Positions 13,115-28,137 of a DNA stretch of 64,000 bases are shown here, in pieces. A model generated the notes under the pieces. That model ran no database searches. It was not told the origin of the DNA and saw only the letters and a list, made by a program, of their open reading frames with translations. The first letter of the stretch is position 1. Every line of letters starts with the position of its first letter. The position numbers and the translations under genes were made by a program. The stretch comes from Dasyornis broadbenti (Eukaryota; Chordata; Aves; Passeriformes; Dasyornithidae), in NCBI GenBank assembly GCA_013397935.1, contig VZRN01001146.1, positions 904,553 through 968,552 on the forward strand, read 5' to 3'.

Positions 13115-13172
13115 ATGTATTTCATTATCCCCATTTTGCAGCTGAGAAAACAAGACACAGAGGTGAAAATAC
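13115..13172 (+). mobile_element. MIR-like SINE core fragment
   Basis: The sequence cattatccccattttgcag, followed by 'ctgagaaaacaagacacagaggtga', follows the well-known MIR core (attatccccattttacag, then a gaggaaac and gaggcacagag segment) with a few differences. MIR-family SINEs are ancient amniote repeats and are scarce and decayed in birds. Only the central core can be read; the flanking head and tail are not recognizable. Confidence 0.5.
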
Positions 13173-16100
13173 TGGACATATACTTTATTTGGGGCTTGTT
13201 TCAGTTGAGGCTGGACTAGTAGTCTGCACATGTCTGGGGGTTTCCCTCCCCAGCACAGCTCTTGACAAATGCTGTGTGCAGTTTGTACCTCTGGAAGCCT
13301 CTCCCAGAGGTTTCCTTGGCAAGAGATCAATAACTACTTACTTTCTGCTTGGCATGTTATATTCTACCTGTAGGAAGCCTTTGTGCAAAGCTGACTTGCT
13401 GTGGGTAAGGGGGGTAAGAACAGTTCTTTTACAAATGCCAATCAGGTCTTTGCAAACTAATAAAATTGTCAGTAGGCAGTACAGCATATGCCTGATTTAG
13501 TAAGGTTATAGTTCTTTTTTAGAAAGGGTTATCCTGGCTTACTTGTAATTTATATTTCTGGTGAGCGCATGAAGTCGTATTTCCATAAGAGGAGGAAATA
13601 CCGCTTGCTTCCCCTGGATGATTCCATCTACTTCAGTAGCTAATCTTCGCGTTTTCATTTCTAATGTTGTGCCCAGCTCTGATTTGCCTGGCTCCTGCTT
13701 CTGCTCACTGGTTCTTACTGTTCTTTAATGTCCAGTCCTTATTGACCCTGGGACCATACAAAAATACCAGCCCTTTCAGAGGCCTGGTAAATCCTGCTGC
13801 TGTGCCATGCATCGGGCAGTGGGGCACGGCTGCACCTCCTGGCTGATTCACACGCGGTGTTACCAGCTCACAGATTAACCTGCGGTCAGTTTGCTGGCCA
13901 GCTCTTCATACATTGGAGGTATTTCATTTTGATTGTGCAGTGTGAACTCTTTTATCAGTGTTGCATAGCACCAAGTCAGACGTTGGCTAAAGAATACACA
14001 AGTGCTAACACAGCTATCTTTCCAACCAAAGGTGTAATCTCGGCTGAGAGTGCACTTGGATTTGTTTGACAGGACCTGTTCTATATAGAATGACAATGCT
14101 GATTATGTTCCTATCTTCGAATTCCTTATCACTGGAATCCTTCATTGACTTTTGATTGTTTTATCTGAAAGCTGTGTCTTACTAATGGGATGTAATTGCA
14201 CTGGGCAACCTGCTTCCCTCTCAGCTACTGGTGCTGGGTTAACACAGTCTCTGCTCCGTCCCTCTGCATCACTGTGTCCTGTCATTGGCAGTAGGTCAGG
14301 CGTTTCCTTAAAGGCTTGAATCAAAACTTAATTGCAAGGTTTTGGGGTTGACTTGCCTACTGGGGTAAGTCAGCAGTCTGGTGCAAGTGCATTTTGTGGC
14401 TCTTCCAAATACCAAATGGAAGAATCTGTTAAATCATTTTTCTCTGCATTTTATATTCACTTCTGTTTTGCAGTGGGGTTATGCCACTATTAGAGTTCAG
14501 TTCTTCTTAGTTTATTTTAGCAGTTCATTTTCTGTTTTCTTGCAAGTCATGGTTATTTTTCTTTGTCTGACTTGTCTTGACTTTAGCCTTGGTTTCACTT
14601 ACCAAATTTCTGTACTACTTTCACTACCTATTCTTAGCTTCCCCCTTTTACCCCTTTTTATGCTGCCTTACATTTTTGTCTTTTTATCATTGTATCAGGA
14701 TAGATTTTAGTTAGTTTCCCTCTTTCTCAAACAAGGGAATCATAATTCTTCACTTCAAGTTGTTTTGTCTGAAAAAAAAAAAGATGATCTCAAATTGTAG
14801 ATACATTTTTTTCCAACTCTCTTTTCTCCCTCAATTCTCATCAGTTTTGGGAAATTAGCATTTTTGTTCTAAACCTAAACTGCATGTACTGACTCCACTT
14901 AATCTCCCTCTAATAACATATGATTGATGTGGCAATTCAAACGTTCTCATGGAATGATTCTGACTGGCTCTGTGAAGATAAAACTTGCAGCTGTTGGGTA
15001 TTGAGTGCACAAAAGTCACAAGGATAATAAAACACTGAGGTTTTTTCACACATCTTATACAGGTTATGTGTGTATGGTGCAGGAAGTTTTGTTTGCTCTT
15101 GAGCTATGTTTGAATTCCCTTTGTGGTGTAAATCAAATAATTCTCTAAGTGCGTTGTTGTCAGTGGGGGAAGGAAATGGTTTGACAAGTGTTTGCCATAC
15201 AGAACTTGGTGGAGTAGTTCAAGTAGTTAAACATCATGATATTTAAAAAGGAGCTGCTGAGATCCAACTCCATATGCATATCAGTAGATAAAATACTACT
15301 GATGTACATCAGAGTGTGTGTTCGTGGCCTTATGACACAGCCCTAAGTTGATGCTGCTACTGAGAGGTCAGTCCTGCCTCCAGCTCCCTTTATTTTATTC
15401 TTGTTTTGGCTCAGGGAGTTAAGCTCCCTGGGCTGCTCTGGAAGCCAGCCTTAAATATCTGTCTCTCCTGGCTGCTAGGTGAGGGCCATCCTGGCACAGG
15501 CAGTGAAGGTCCAGTGAGGCTCCTCTTGTACCTGAGTGGGGCACAGCATGTCCTGGGGCACCTCCTGTGCCTGCTGCCCCAGTGCGCTCCCCAGCAGGCA
15601 GGGATGTTCCCGCTGGGATGGACTGCAAGGGGAACTATCCCTGTTAAATGGACAGAAAGTGCACTGTGCTTTGCCTTTCGTCTTTTAGCACTGGCGCTGT
15701 TTGAAATCAGTGGTTGTTCTCCCTGTCAGCCAGTCTTGTTCCCGGAGCACCACCTCCCACACTGAAGGAAAAGGATTGAGAGAAGGTGCAGGTGCAGTCT
15801 GGTGATCTCCCTGTGTGTGTGGGACAGCTTTCTCTGAGTTGTGTAGTGATGTGCCGGTTAAAAGAACCAACTCAGCTACCTGCTTCTCATTTAAATTACA
15901 TGTTCTCCTTCAGTGTTCATTTTAGCTACATGTTCCAATAACTATTTCTTCTTCCTTTGAAGCTGTCTCTGCTCTTGTTTCTCATGTTTGAAGAGATGGA
16001 CTTTTACATTCCCTGTATGAAAGGGCGTCAAAAAAGATCTTCCCTTTCTCCTCCGAACAGCTTGAGGTGGAGATCTGTCTGTCTTTATATTTCCTCACTG

Positions 16101-19100
16101 CAAAGCAGGTTGCACTGAGTAGCAGCCACCCAGCCTTCCTGTAACAGTGTGTGCAGCAAGAGCACAGGGACTCTGGGTCTGTAAAAAGGCTCTCCCATGG
16201 GCAGGGGTGCACCTTGGCTTCTCCCATGGACAAGACATCCCTGGCAGCCCCCATGACCTGCGCCTCCTGCATTGTTTGAATTCTGCATTAACTCTGGTAA
16301 AAATATCTCTTAATTACTCACTGCTAAAACTTGGTGTTTAATAGCTACTTAGAGGCAGAACTTGGATGGGAAGAAAAGAGTTTATAGATAAAAGTTGGTC
16401 ATTGCTTGTTAATTAAAGTCTGTCTTTTCTCAGGGATAATTAGTGCAGCATTGGCAAGAGGGAAACAAAAGTTCAGACAGAACACAGCTGAGCTGTAATC
16501 TGCTTATGTTAGAGCCTGAAATAGTAAAGGGTGTGTTTGACTTGAAGTGCCTGTCCACGGATCTTTTACTCCTGTCCTTGTGGGGGATGGGATAACGAGC
16601 TTTGAAGTGCAGGCACAACTCTAATGCTGGAATCCCAAGGTATGAATGAATAACAGAAAGGTAGTAGGTACCTTAGAGGTAGAGGTGTGTGTTGGATTCC
16701 AGGTGGTGTAAAGACCTATGAGATTATTAGCATCTCCTTTTATATCCTGCTTGGAACTCTCAGCTATTAGGATGCATTAAAAAAAAGGCGTGCTGAGATA
16801 TGGAGCAACAATTAATGAGATCTGTTTGGTTTTTCCACCCGAGAATGTAGCCCTCAGGCCATGTTTCCCTATATGCGTGTGTATATAGAGGTCTGCCCTT
16901 ACAGCAGCGGGCTTAATCGGGTTCAGCTGGGCCATGTAGGGTCACCCATACTGGAGCTGCTGTGCCCTCACTGTCGTTCCTCACTCACATCCTGGGAGGC
17001 TTCAGCAGTGGGCTTTGTCTGCCCAGGGGTGCCTGAAGGATTTCAGTGTAGGCATGAGAGAGAGCTGGGATGCCAGACTGCAGATGGGAAGGTCTGTGTA
17101 ATGCAGAAAGAATTCCAAGCATCTTTTTGGTTAATTCTGTTTTTTAGAGGACTGTTAATGTGGCTTGATGGGAACTTGCATGTTGAGTGCAGCTTAAGGC
17201 TTCTTGAATATTTCCAAAAATGGTTTTCTAAAGTCTTCCTTAAATTCTCTGTGAATTGCCGATTACTGTACTTAAGACAACTCAAAGCCCAATCTTTTAC
17301 CTTTATTATTTTCATGAAACTATTGATAATACCTTGGCAAATAGTCTGACATTTAATCTATTTTACTTCTAATGAAAAAGAGCAATGAGCCAATCTGATT
17401 CAATTAAATTCATGCATTCCTACTCAAGGACTTAATTTTACTGGGATTGGTATACTGTGCTGCAAATGCCTTATTTTTTTATAGCAATTGCTTTGATTTT
17501 ATAAGGAAAGACCTATTTCCATTGTATTTTCAAATGCTACAACAACATTTCTTTGCAAAATGCGCTGGTGCGATTTCCAGGACATGCAGAAGGATTTGGG
17601 ATGCTAGGTGATGTTTCTGAAATAGTGAGGGTGACTTGTAATTAAAAAGAAAACAAAGGCAGCTTATCAGAAACAAACTTCAAAAATGTTCATTATATTT
17701 GGCACTTAGTGTCTGTGAAACTGAATTTGGAAAAATGTCCAAGGGGACTTTATATCCTCTGAAATCCTCCATTACATTTTTCATTTCCCTCACCTTCCAC
17801 AGATGCTTGTTTTCTGTAGCGGTTGTTCAGGTTAGAATGAAAATGGGAATTTGACAAGCACGGAGGTGGCCTTTTCTCTGATGCATATCAGCAGAGCTTC
17901 ATTATTTTCAAGTTATTTGTCCCTAAAACACTTACGTTCTTAAGCTGTTAAAGTTGTCAGTGATCTGATCAGCTTCGATGGCTTGTGTTTAGATTGTGCA
18001 TTCATTACTGAGAATGTCAGTGTTGGAGAGTGAGTGGCAAAGAAATGCAATAATGGGGATGAAGGTTTTTGAAAGAAATTATCCCCTGATGAATTATTAC
18101 CTATCCAGTTTCTCAAGAGGCTTAATGACTTTGCAGATTGAGATACTGCCGTGAGAATAAATGCTGAGTATACAGGAAAGTATACATGTTTTATGGATAT
18201 TGGAGAATACCTCAAAAAGCCTCCTTTTTCTGATATAATGTCTTTAAATGAATTGTGTTGCATGAAACTGTCTTGAAGGAGGCTTTGAATCTTGTGAATT
18301 CGGTTCAAGCTTGTAATTTAACTTCAATGGACTAAAAAAATCTCAGTGAAACTCACTAGAAAGACCTTAACTATTTTTTTTAGTTTCTTAACTTTCTCTC
18401 TTCAGTTTCATTCAGCAGTGGTGTTTAGTTGGATTGTTTAGATTATATTAACAAGTGGTATGGATTTCTTTTTATAGGTCTGTAGTGTGTTGTACACTTG
18501 AACTGATGGTATATAATTAGATACTTGATTTTGCTTCCATTGGACGTCTTTTAGCTAATTAGTTACTTGGGTTACTTTATTTTGCATTACGTTGTTTTCA
18601 GTTGATTAAGTACACTTCTCTAAGGGTACAGAATTAAGAACATACTAATTGCACAACAATTTTGGCATGTGTAGATTGCCTCAGTGTCACCTAAGGACAA
18701 AGATTTCTCTGCTTACATTGCTGGCTCTATTCTCTTCATGCCCGGTGGGCAGATGTGTCAGAGCAGACACCACGCTCTCCAAATTCTCTTCCTCACTCCT
18801 GCAGTCTAGTCAGAGCTTGTTGGCAGTGTCTACTGTAGGTACTCGCCCTTGGAAATATCTTGATTTCAGCTTTTAAATGTTCAGACCCACTGGTTTGGTG
18901 TGTTTGGAGGGTTGGTGGTGGGATAGAAAGGTGACCTCAGAGTGGAGATATAGTGTATCCAACACTGTGAACTATGCCTGGAAAAATCAGCAAGCTTCAC
19001 CTGGGAGCTGTCATGAGGTGGATGGGCAGTTGTGATGCTCTCTGCAGGATGGAGTAAATTTTGATTGTGGGCATTGCTGGGACTATAAAATACTTGAGCA

Positions 19101-22100
19101 CAATATTTCTAGAAGCAAGTTTCCCCCAGGCACTGACTGTTCCGGAATAAACATGTCTTTATAATAAAGTGCTTGCTCTGTGCTTGTGAGCAGATCAAGA
19201 CGTCCTTTTTTTGCATTTTACTTTGAACATCAGTTATTGATGTGAGGCACCGAGTAGACTCTAACCTGTGCCAGCTAACAAGGGGAAGCCAACAGAAATG
19301 AGAAACACTACAATTATACTTTTGTTGCTACAGTGCTGACTGAAGCCTGAGTGTGTCCAAGCATGTGGTGTTCAGACAAGATACATATTTCTCTCTGTGG
19401 AACTGTTTTTCAAAGGGCATACTTGCTCTTATGAAAACTGGGTCTGTAGCCATAGTCGAGTAAATATATTCAGGTGTGCTCTGCCACAAGAGGATGCGCA
19501 GGTGGTGTCTCTTGTGAAATTCATAATGTCTCTTCTCTGTCCCATGGAGCTGTTTAAAACTTGAACTGTATGTGTATATTTGGTCTCAGTTAATCAAATC
19601 CCCTTGAATATATTTATACCTGTGAGTTTGTGTTAAGGTTGGTCTCAAGGTACTTAATGGGAGTTGCTGGATGTTGTGGTGGTCATTGGGTGTGGAATTA
19701 AGCATTGCCCTCAGACAGAGTTGGGAGAGTGAGTACCTTGATGTACATGTGCTGACACAGGGGCCAGTGCACAGAGACCTTACCTTGGAATGGCTCTCCT
19801 GTACCCATGAACTTGTCAGATGTTGCAAGTGTAATTAATTGGGATGAGACTATCCTTTGGCTAAGGCTGTGTTAGAGCACTCCAAGACGCACCATCATTT
19901 TGGCATGCTAAAAATGACAGCTGGTTTTATTTTGAGATCTTGTACAGGAGCATTAGCCCCTTGTTGTCTCCAGTAAAACCCCAGTGATTTGGTGTTCTTG
20001 TAAAGAAAAGATATTTAAATAGAGACTAGTGAAGATGTAAGCATTTTTTATTACTGAGACTAGATTTGGATGCCTATTGAAAGAATAAGTGGCACTTAAA
20101 AACCTTTAGAGAAATGTATTTTAAAGAGGTCCAAGCATCATGGCTACAGTTTTGTGCTGTCAGAATTAGTGCATTTCTTTCTTGAAATGCGTCCTTTTTT
20201 TCTCCTGTGGAACAGACGCCCTCATTCCAGAGGTGGCAGCCTTGGCTCTACCTCAGCTGTTCCTTTGCGTTTAGCTTTGGATGTTGCCCGTCCTCCTCAT
20301 ATCAAGAGACAGCAAGCTACTGAAGTATCAGAGTGGCTTAAAGAGATTGAATTCTGATTTTTAATAGGAAGGATCGTTAATATTTGTTTGCCTTTGTTTG
20401 AGAAATGTAAGCTAGGGACTACTGCGAAAATGTTAGATGAGAATCGTCGGCTTGGATACTGTTTCATGGGGCTTGAAGCTGGTCAGGCAGGGAAGAGTTG
20501 CACAGTAGGTGATGGTGTGACTATCCCCAGGATCTTCATTGTGTAATTTAGGTGACTTTATTAAAAGTTTGAGATTTCTGCACAGTTGCTGTTAGCCTCA
20601 CAAGTTGTAATTAACAATGTGTTTGTTCGGCTCCTAGCTGGTCGCATGGGGACCCCAGTTGAGTGGTGGGATGGGCACAGGAGCTGCTTGAAAACCTGTC
20701 AAACTCTTTTTCACAACGTGTCCATTATCGTAACTTCTGGCCCGTTCCAGTGGGTGAACTGGCTCTGTAATGGGACAGCTGGTGGAGCTCCCCAGCATGG
20801 GCTGGGTCTGTGCTGCTTGTCCCTGCTCCCCTCCTGCCTGTGCTGCTGGCAGCTGCCTGCCACAACTGGGATCCGGCTCTGGAAATGGGACAGGATGTTT
20901 GCTTTTGTGGAGTGCAGTTGTTGAGGAAATTAAACGAAGGGATCTCTGGAAGGGCAAGCCGCCTACATCAGATTAGGCCATTAAGATGAGGGTTGTGGGC
21001 ATGCTTTAAAGCACCTTATCAGGAGACATTGAGGAGGATGTGCTCCTGATAGCCAGCAGTGCTTGGAAAGCTGCATTGCATCACGTCTCTTTGGACTCTG
21101 GAGATGGCTGGGGTTGAGTGCAGAGAAAAGGGAAATCTTAAATCTGAAGGAGCTGGTTTATCCAAAGCTGTGAGGCTGGAATCCTGGGGGGATATGCTGG
21201 GGGAGGTCCTTCCTGGCCACTCAAAGGCGTTGCACACCCTCTCACATGCCGGCAGCTGGCCTGTGCAGTGACAGATCGGGAGGAATGCACAACATTTTAA
21301 GTATCATAAAGCGGGATATCCTTTGCTCAGGATATTTCCTGTCCTCAAGAATTTATTTTTCAACAATATTATTGTCAGAAAATCCACAAAATGGAAACGG
21401 GGGAGGGAAACTTGTTCTTTGCGGAAGATAAGTTCCTAATTTTCCCATCATAGGTGAAGAGATAAGCTTTGGAGAACAGAAAAATACATACCCCTTATGT
21501 AAGGGCAAACCACCAACATGCCTAGTTGTGCATCAAGTATTCAGTGATTTGTATTTATTGCTGTCAACGATGTAAAGCAACTAATCACTAGTTTCTTATA
21601 AAAATGAGACTTTTGAACACTGTGATTAAAATGGCATTTAATTCCAAAGAGGGCTGAGCCTTGGGACAGGGATAGCCAGGGCAAAGCTCTACTGACTGAC
21701 TTCCACCAGGCTCTGTTGCATGTTTTGCCTTTGCATTCGTTAATGAATTAAAGCCTAAATCATAAAGCAGGATTTAATTGGTGATTTGTGATCTGGTTAA
21801 TCCCACAGTGAAAGTAAAGTGTGCTTAGCATTGCTGCTGCCGCTCCCCCATTGACGGCGGGGCTGGAGCGGCAGACAAGTGCTTGTAGCTTCCTGCTAGG
21901 AAAATACCTTTGTGAGGCTGTTTGTATATGCTTCCTTCTGTAAACTTCAGATAGAATTCACTCGATCCCATGAATGTGGCTGCGTGTTCTGGGGTAGCTG
22001 TTGTGAACAAAGACCTTCGGCTATTAAATACAATGAGAATTTATTGTTTACCATCTATTTTCCTGTTTGTGTGTGTGTTTCTAGCAACAAGTATTTTCAT

Positions 22101-23499
22101 AAAGGATTCGTTTGCCTGTAGATGTTTCTCAAACTTAGCAACATATATTTGGCAATTCAGTAAAATTTGTGGGAGGAAGGCAGTGTAGTGAAGAGGTGAG
22201 GCATTAGTCAAGTACCCCATTCCTATCTTTCCTCTGCTTATAAAAAGAGAAAAGAATTTGGTAGGTGTGTGGCATTCTTAAGGTTTATAGCTGGAATTTG
22301 TTTTTGGAAACATGAGGATTATGGTGTGTATTAAATTTAACCTATTTTCCCAGCATCCTCAGCACCCAAGCGAAGGTTTAGTGAAAAAACACAGGACTTA
22401 GCATGCTGAGATTGCACTTTTTGAGGCTGGAGTAACATGTTATAACAGAAATCCAAGTTGATGAGAACATTTTAGTTGTGATGCAAAAACGATCTGGAAT
22501 CTTTGGTATGTGCCAGTGGCAGGAGCTGCACTCCCCGGAACGCTGCTCTCTTGAGCGAGCGTGTGTAAGGCTCTGGCATGCAGGCATGCTGGGAGTCAGG
22601 GCTCAAGGACACACAGTCAGCCCTTACAGGATTTTGTAGCAGGTTAAATCTAAGAAAAAGAGAGGGAGAATTTGAGACTTTTCTCTTGACCGCTTTAGTA
22701 ATTCTTTGAACTTAGTTATTTCTGAGTGTGGCTTAAGCATTCCAAGGGTCTTAAGATAAAATAAGGTATTTATACCCGTTATGTAGATGAACATGAATAT
22801 ATGTGTGTATATGTACATACCTCGTGACTTGTGTGGTGATATTAAACCACTGTGATTAGATAAGGGTAGAGTAGGACCCTGAATGTAGCCCACAGGAGAT
22901 AAAACTGCCAAGGGAAGCTGCAAAAGTAGTTACCAGATTTATTGTATTGATGAAGAGTGGCCTGACATGTTGTGCTAAACAGTACCCACCTTGTTTTGGT
23001 TTTGGGGCCACTGGCATGCCTTGAGATGCTGCAGTTTGGAACCAGCAGTGAGTTCTATGCACCTATTCTATGTTCATATCTTCCCACCACTGATCAGGTT
23101 TCTTGAATTCATGTTTTAAAAAAAATCTCTCTGTGACCTCTACCTTGTGTTGGACTATGTGCTATATTAAATTTAACATGAAAGTCTAAAATAAAGACCT
23201 TATCCTGTTGTCTGGCCTAGCTATTTATATTTGGGATGGGGAACTTATTTGCTCTAGTTCTACATTACCAGTTTGCCAGTGACTGAGTAACTTGATGACA
23301 AATGTAGATCCCTGTTACAGTATCACTTACAGCACTGACAGCTGGTGTATGTTTTACTGCACCAATTTTTTTTTCCTATAGTGATTCTTCCTAGAGAGAA
23401 TGGTGACTTCTGAGAGTGAATTTACAGTCTGTTAGCGGTCTAAAACCTTATTGGCTTACCAGCGAAGTATCTGTGATATTAGATACCTCCATGTTTCCA

Positions 23500-23520
23500 T
23501 TTTTTTTTTTTTTTTTTTTT
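23500..23520 (+). repeat. Poly-T tract, 21 bases
   Basis: The longest uninterrupted homopolymer in the window. No adjacent retroelement body was recognized. Confidence 0.9.
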
Positions 23521-26107
23521 AAATTAGCTTTCTGTTAATCTTCAGGAATTCTCAATCCTTTTAAAACCCAGTGATGCTTCAGTATTGATGCTGTAAGCAG
23601 AATGCAGTCAGGAATTGTACAACTGCCTTTTCTTTATTATTAGCCTGAGTACTGTCTCTACAGGTAGGAGGCTCAACCCACTGCTGTTTGTCGTAAGAAG
23701 AAAATTACTGGTAACAAAGTGACTTTCCTTAATTTGATCAATTCAAGAAGTGTTCAAAAAAGCCTTAAAGACTAATGTACTTTGGCATGTTCTTAATAAC
23801 AAACATGTTACAATCCGCTCAATTTAGGTGAAAATGAATATCTCATCTGTTATGTCAGACCAAGTACTCTTTTGAGATTTCTGTACCACTAATGTATATG
23901 CATGAGAAGGGGGAGAATCAGAGCACCTCTTCAGATTGAAAGGCAAAAGTTGTAGGGTAAAGTGGCTTGTAGTTGTGCTGAATTTCATAATACTAATTTC
24001 TGAATATTTAAAACTGTAGTGGACAATGATGATGACTTACTGTAGAGCTGCAGCACTGACTTAGATGTGTTGCACTCTAAGCAGGCTCTGGGAGGTGTAA
24101 GGTATCTCTGGCACCTCTGGGATGACGAGGGGCAATCTGTGATTTCAATTATTCATAACAGGGTTTGATGTAGCAATGCCTGAGAACACAGAGCAAGACT
24201 AGAGAAAAATCTTATGGTTGAAGTTTCATCTGGGGCGATGGGAAAAAAAAGTCCAAATTAATTAAGGATGAGGGAATTTCCTTAGTGAGCATCAGAAGGA
24301 GGATGAGCTGCTGAACAGCTGTTTGGAATTGGGGGTTTTCTCTGCAGCATACACCACTGCTCATGTTCTCATCAACAGGTTAAACCTCCCCTGAACACTC
24401 AGGCTGTTTTTCTATACCAACCTGGTTTTATGATTAGGGACTAGAGAGAGAAATGGGAGGAGGAATATGTTCACACGAGAGAGTGGGAGTGCTTTTTTTT
24501 TTCTTTCTACATGGGTCTGTTACTATTGGGAGTCTTTATTAAAATTGTTGCATGGACATGTTATCTTCCTTCCCTGTCCCAAGAGGAATATGCCATAATG
24601 TACGTAGAGAATAATATCAGTTTTACTAATTTTTTAAACCAGATATTAACATGTCAAATGATGATAAAGTGTCCTCTCCTTAGAAATTGGGGAACAAATG
24701 CAATCTGCTTGAATCTCTGGGACCTATGAAGCCTTTTGCTGGGAGAACAACTGGTGTTAATGGGTAGGTGTTTGTCACTGATTAACTGTGTGCTGTACTG
24801 TTAAAGTGGGTATCTATGTGGGCTCTGTGCTGCCAAAATGTGACTGAACTGGGTCAGAATGTAAATATTAAATAATTGAGATTGTGCTGTACTTTCGGTG
24901 ATAGTGCCTGGGTGTTCCAGCTTATTCACACAAACTGAGTGTGCCTGGATAGAGCTCCCTGGGAGTAAAATCTTGTCGGGTCATGTGTCAGTTATATCAT
25001 TCAGGTAAAATTGAGCACAACCAAATTTGACTGGGAAGGCTTTTTTCTTGCTCAAGTCCTGCACTAATGTGGTCAGAACCCTGCAGGCAAACTCCTGCGT
25101 TTGCTGATATTCTGATGTTTCTGCCTCCACTGTCAAAGAAAAGCTGCTGTCAAGCCACATTGAATTTTTCAAATTTATTTGTATACATATATATTATATT
25201 TGTACTTTTGCCCTAGACTTAGTGTAACATTCTTTGCTCCATCAGGATTTGTGTGAATTTCTCTTGCAATAGACAAAGTAAGATGCATGTCCAGGAAAAG
25301 CTGAAGGCTGTCAGGGCATGTGGTGGTAAAATGCTTTATATTTATGAAAGATACTGTAGGAAGAGATCACCAGAGAATTAGCCTTTCTTGTGGATTCAGT
25401 CTTTTTATCACTTGGCTTTCTTCCAGTTATGAGATGGATTTTTCTTGTATTTGAAAGACTTGTATATTTTGTTCTCACCTGTTGATTGAAATTTTGTGGA
25501 TGAACTGTATATTTGTACCTTTTCCCCAACCCTCCAAAACTGCTTACTGTTTAGGTAATTTTCCCCTAACCAAGCCCATTTCTTGAAATGCAGGTTTATA
25601 TATTTTAGGATGCAAAGCTTATTTTTTTGCTCTGCCTTTCTTAAGTACTTTAATTTTTGAATTCTAGCTAGAATTATAAATGAAAAATTTATTGGAGAAC
25701 ATGGTGGTTTTTTTTTAATTCCTTCTGAAAAACCTGAAATCCTATGAATGGTGATTGCTAAAGATTATCACAGTGAAAACGATTTTCTTTAAAAAGACTC
25801 AAAGATAAGCTCTGCTTTGTTGATGATGGTTTTATTGCTGCCAGTCTGCTCTGAGCTTGTACAGTGGATCTACCCCATATTGATAAGTGGTAAACAGGTT
25901 GTTTATGCCAACTGGGAAACAAATGAAGTTGTAATAGTGTGGTGTATCCAGGGGACTGGGGCTGCTGTTATGGAGCCAGGGAGAGGGAAGAATGAACTGT
26001 CTCACAGAGCAGAAATGAAAGTGCGTCTGTCTTAGTAAATCATGAACCTTTCTTCCTCATGATCAAAACCCCAGTGATGCTCAGGAAGACCAGTCTCTGC
26101 AGAGAAC

Positions 26108-26284
26108 AACTTGCACCAGGCTGCCCAGGGAAGTGATGGAGTCACCAGTCCTGCAGGTACTGAGAAGATGGGTAGATGTGGCACTTAAGGACAGGATTTA
26201 GTGGTGGAAATGGCACTGCTGCGTTAACAGTGGAACCCAGTGGCCTTAATGATCTTTTCCAACCTGAATGGTTCTGATTTGTCC
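26108..26284 (+). mobile_element. CR1 LINE 3'-end fragment
   Basis: The segment begins 'accaggctgcccagggaagtg', continues with 'gtggcacttaaggacagg' and ends 'ccttaatgatcttttccaacc' followed by 'gaatggttctg'. This is the order of the CR1 3' tail subtype that has 'atgatcttttccaacctnnatgattctg'. It is short, 5'-truncated, on the + strand and moderately decayed. Confidence 0.8.
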
Positions 26285-28137
26285 TTTCTGTGGATTTCTT
26301 ATCTGTATTTGAATAGACTCTAGACTCTAAAATTTGGTAAGTGGTTATGGAAATTAATTTCTCCAAGTGTAACAAGGGAAAATGAAACTTCAGGTACATG
26401 TGACATGAAGCTTGAAAGTTGGTTTGCTTTCTGCTGCTTGTCTGTTTAAGTTTTCTTGCTTGACTGGAATTTTGTCATTTAAAGGATGCGGAAAGTTCAC
26501 TTGAGCTTCAAGGGTTTAATTAGCTTCATTGGAGCTGTGTGCTTGTATCAATAGGGAAATAAAAAGAAGCATGACTGTCCCCTTTTTGATTAAGTACAAA
26601 CTTTGTATTAAAAAAAATTTCAGTTTGCAGGAATTTACTTTCCTTTATTTAGCTCAACCTGGTTCTTACTATTGTCTTGTTTATATATCTCTTGATTTTC
26701 CACAGCTTTCTTTGAAACCCTTTAATGATACTGCTTGTACCTGAAAGCTGTAGTATCAATAGGTGAAATATTAGGAAATTTTAATTAACAAAAACTTGTA
26801 CCTTAGTAATGAATAACTCCTGTAACTGGGGCTGCTGCCTTTTGACTTCACCTATGGTGGGAAGAGCATCTGTCCTGCTGGCACCATGCCACGAGCGTGC
26901 CTTTCAACCAATGCTCCTGAGTTTGGTGTTGTTTTAAGTGCTGTTGATTTACAATTCATAACACCAGCTGTCCAGTACTTCACTGTATTTATTATTATCA
27001 AAGACCAATAGCAATTTATTGAGAATATTTTTCAGCTTTCCATTGCCTGAATGGTTTGGCAGAGAGTGGGAATGAGCTGAGAAGGGTGAGGTTTCAGAAT
27101 TAAATTGGGTACAGACAACCAGAGTCCTAGTGACCCCACTGGACTGCCCTTGCTGTATAAACAGAACTTTGTTTCTCCTTCAGTCTGTGTTACCAACTGT
27201 GCCCCACTTCAGACAGGTAACAAACCCTAAAGGTTTTCCGTTTTAAAGCATTTAATAGATAACTTGAACTTTATAGCTGCAGCAGGTGGCACATTCAGCA
27301 CAGCATTTTCTGTCTACATAGAGACCCTTTGTCTTCCCACCCTAAAGAAAACAACCCCCCCCAGCACTCTGCATGTAAAGATTTGGTGTTTTTCATTCCT
27401 TGATGCTTTATAACCATTGGAGATAAAAATCAGATACCTGGAGTGGGAGAGGCTTCTTTCCTGTAGGATCCTGGATACCAAAATTACTCAATCAAAAATG
27501 GAACAATGACTTGATTTTTGTGTGTGTGGTTTCTTTTTTGCTGGTGAGTTTCAGGTCTTTGTTTCATGTAAATTCTTATCTCAAACTTGAAGAAGCCTTC
27601 ATAGGTAGCATATTGTCTTCATTTTTATGAAGCAGTTCAGAAAAGCAAAAAACTCCTGGAAATTGTACTTTATGCTCTGTGAAAGTGAGGGATGGTGTAA
27701 CAAAACTTTAACTTTTTCTCCTGATGCTGAAAAGTTATGGAGTGATGGGGTTTGGATGGTGGGTTTTGGTTTGGTTTTCTTGTTACTAATGTGGTTTAAG
27801 CACTTGGATCTTGTGAGCGTGATGACAATAACGGGCTCAACTTTCCTGCTCCATGAGAAACCTCTCCGGCAGCAATCCAGAGGTGCTCCCTTGGAGCGGC
27901 TGCTCTGTGTGAATGGCTGTTCTTGAATCCCAGGGCTGAATGGGAGATCTCTGCTGAGCGCTTTCCCACAATAACACAATGAGCCACTTTGTCAGCGTAG
28001 CGTCAGCTTGGAGTCAGGTTAGTGGGGAATGGCGACAGCAGTGAAGTTTGTGTTGCACAAAGGTGTGCTGAGACCTTGTTGGAATTGGATTTGGTATGCA
28101 TAGGCTTTTCAAGAGCTGCAGATTGATATGATAGCCC

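Noticed and set aside
24024..24064. C-box-like atgatga followed by ctga, snoRNA-like
   Set aside because: The spacing is too short for a box C/D snoRNA and no terminal stem is visible.
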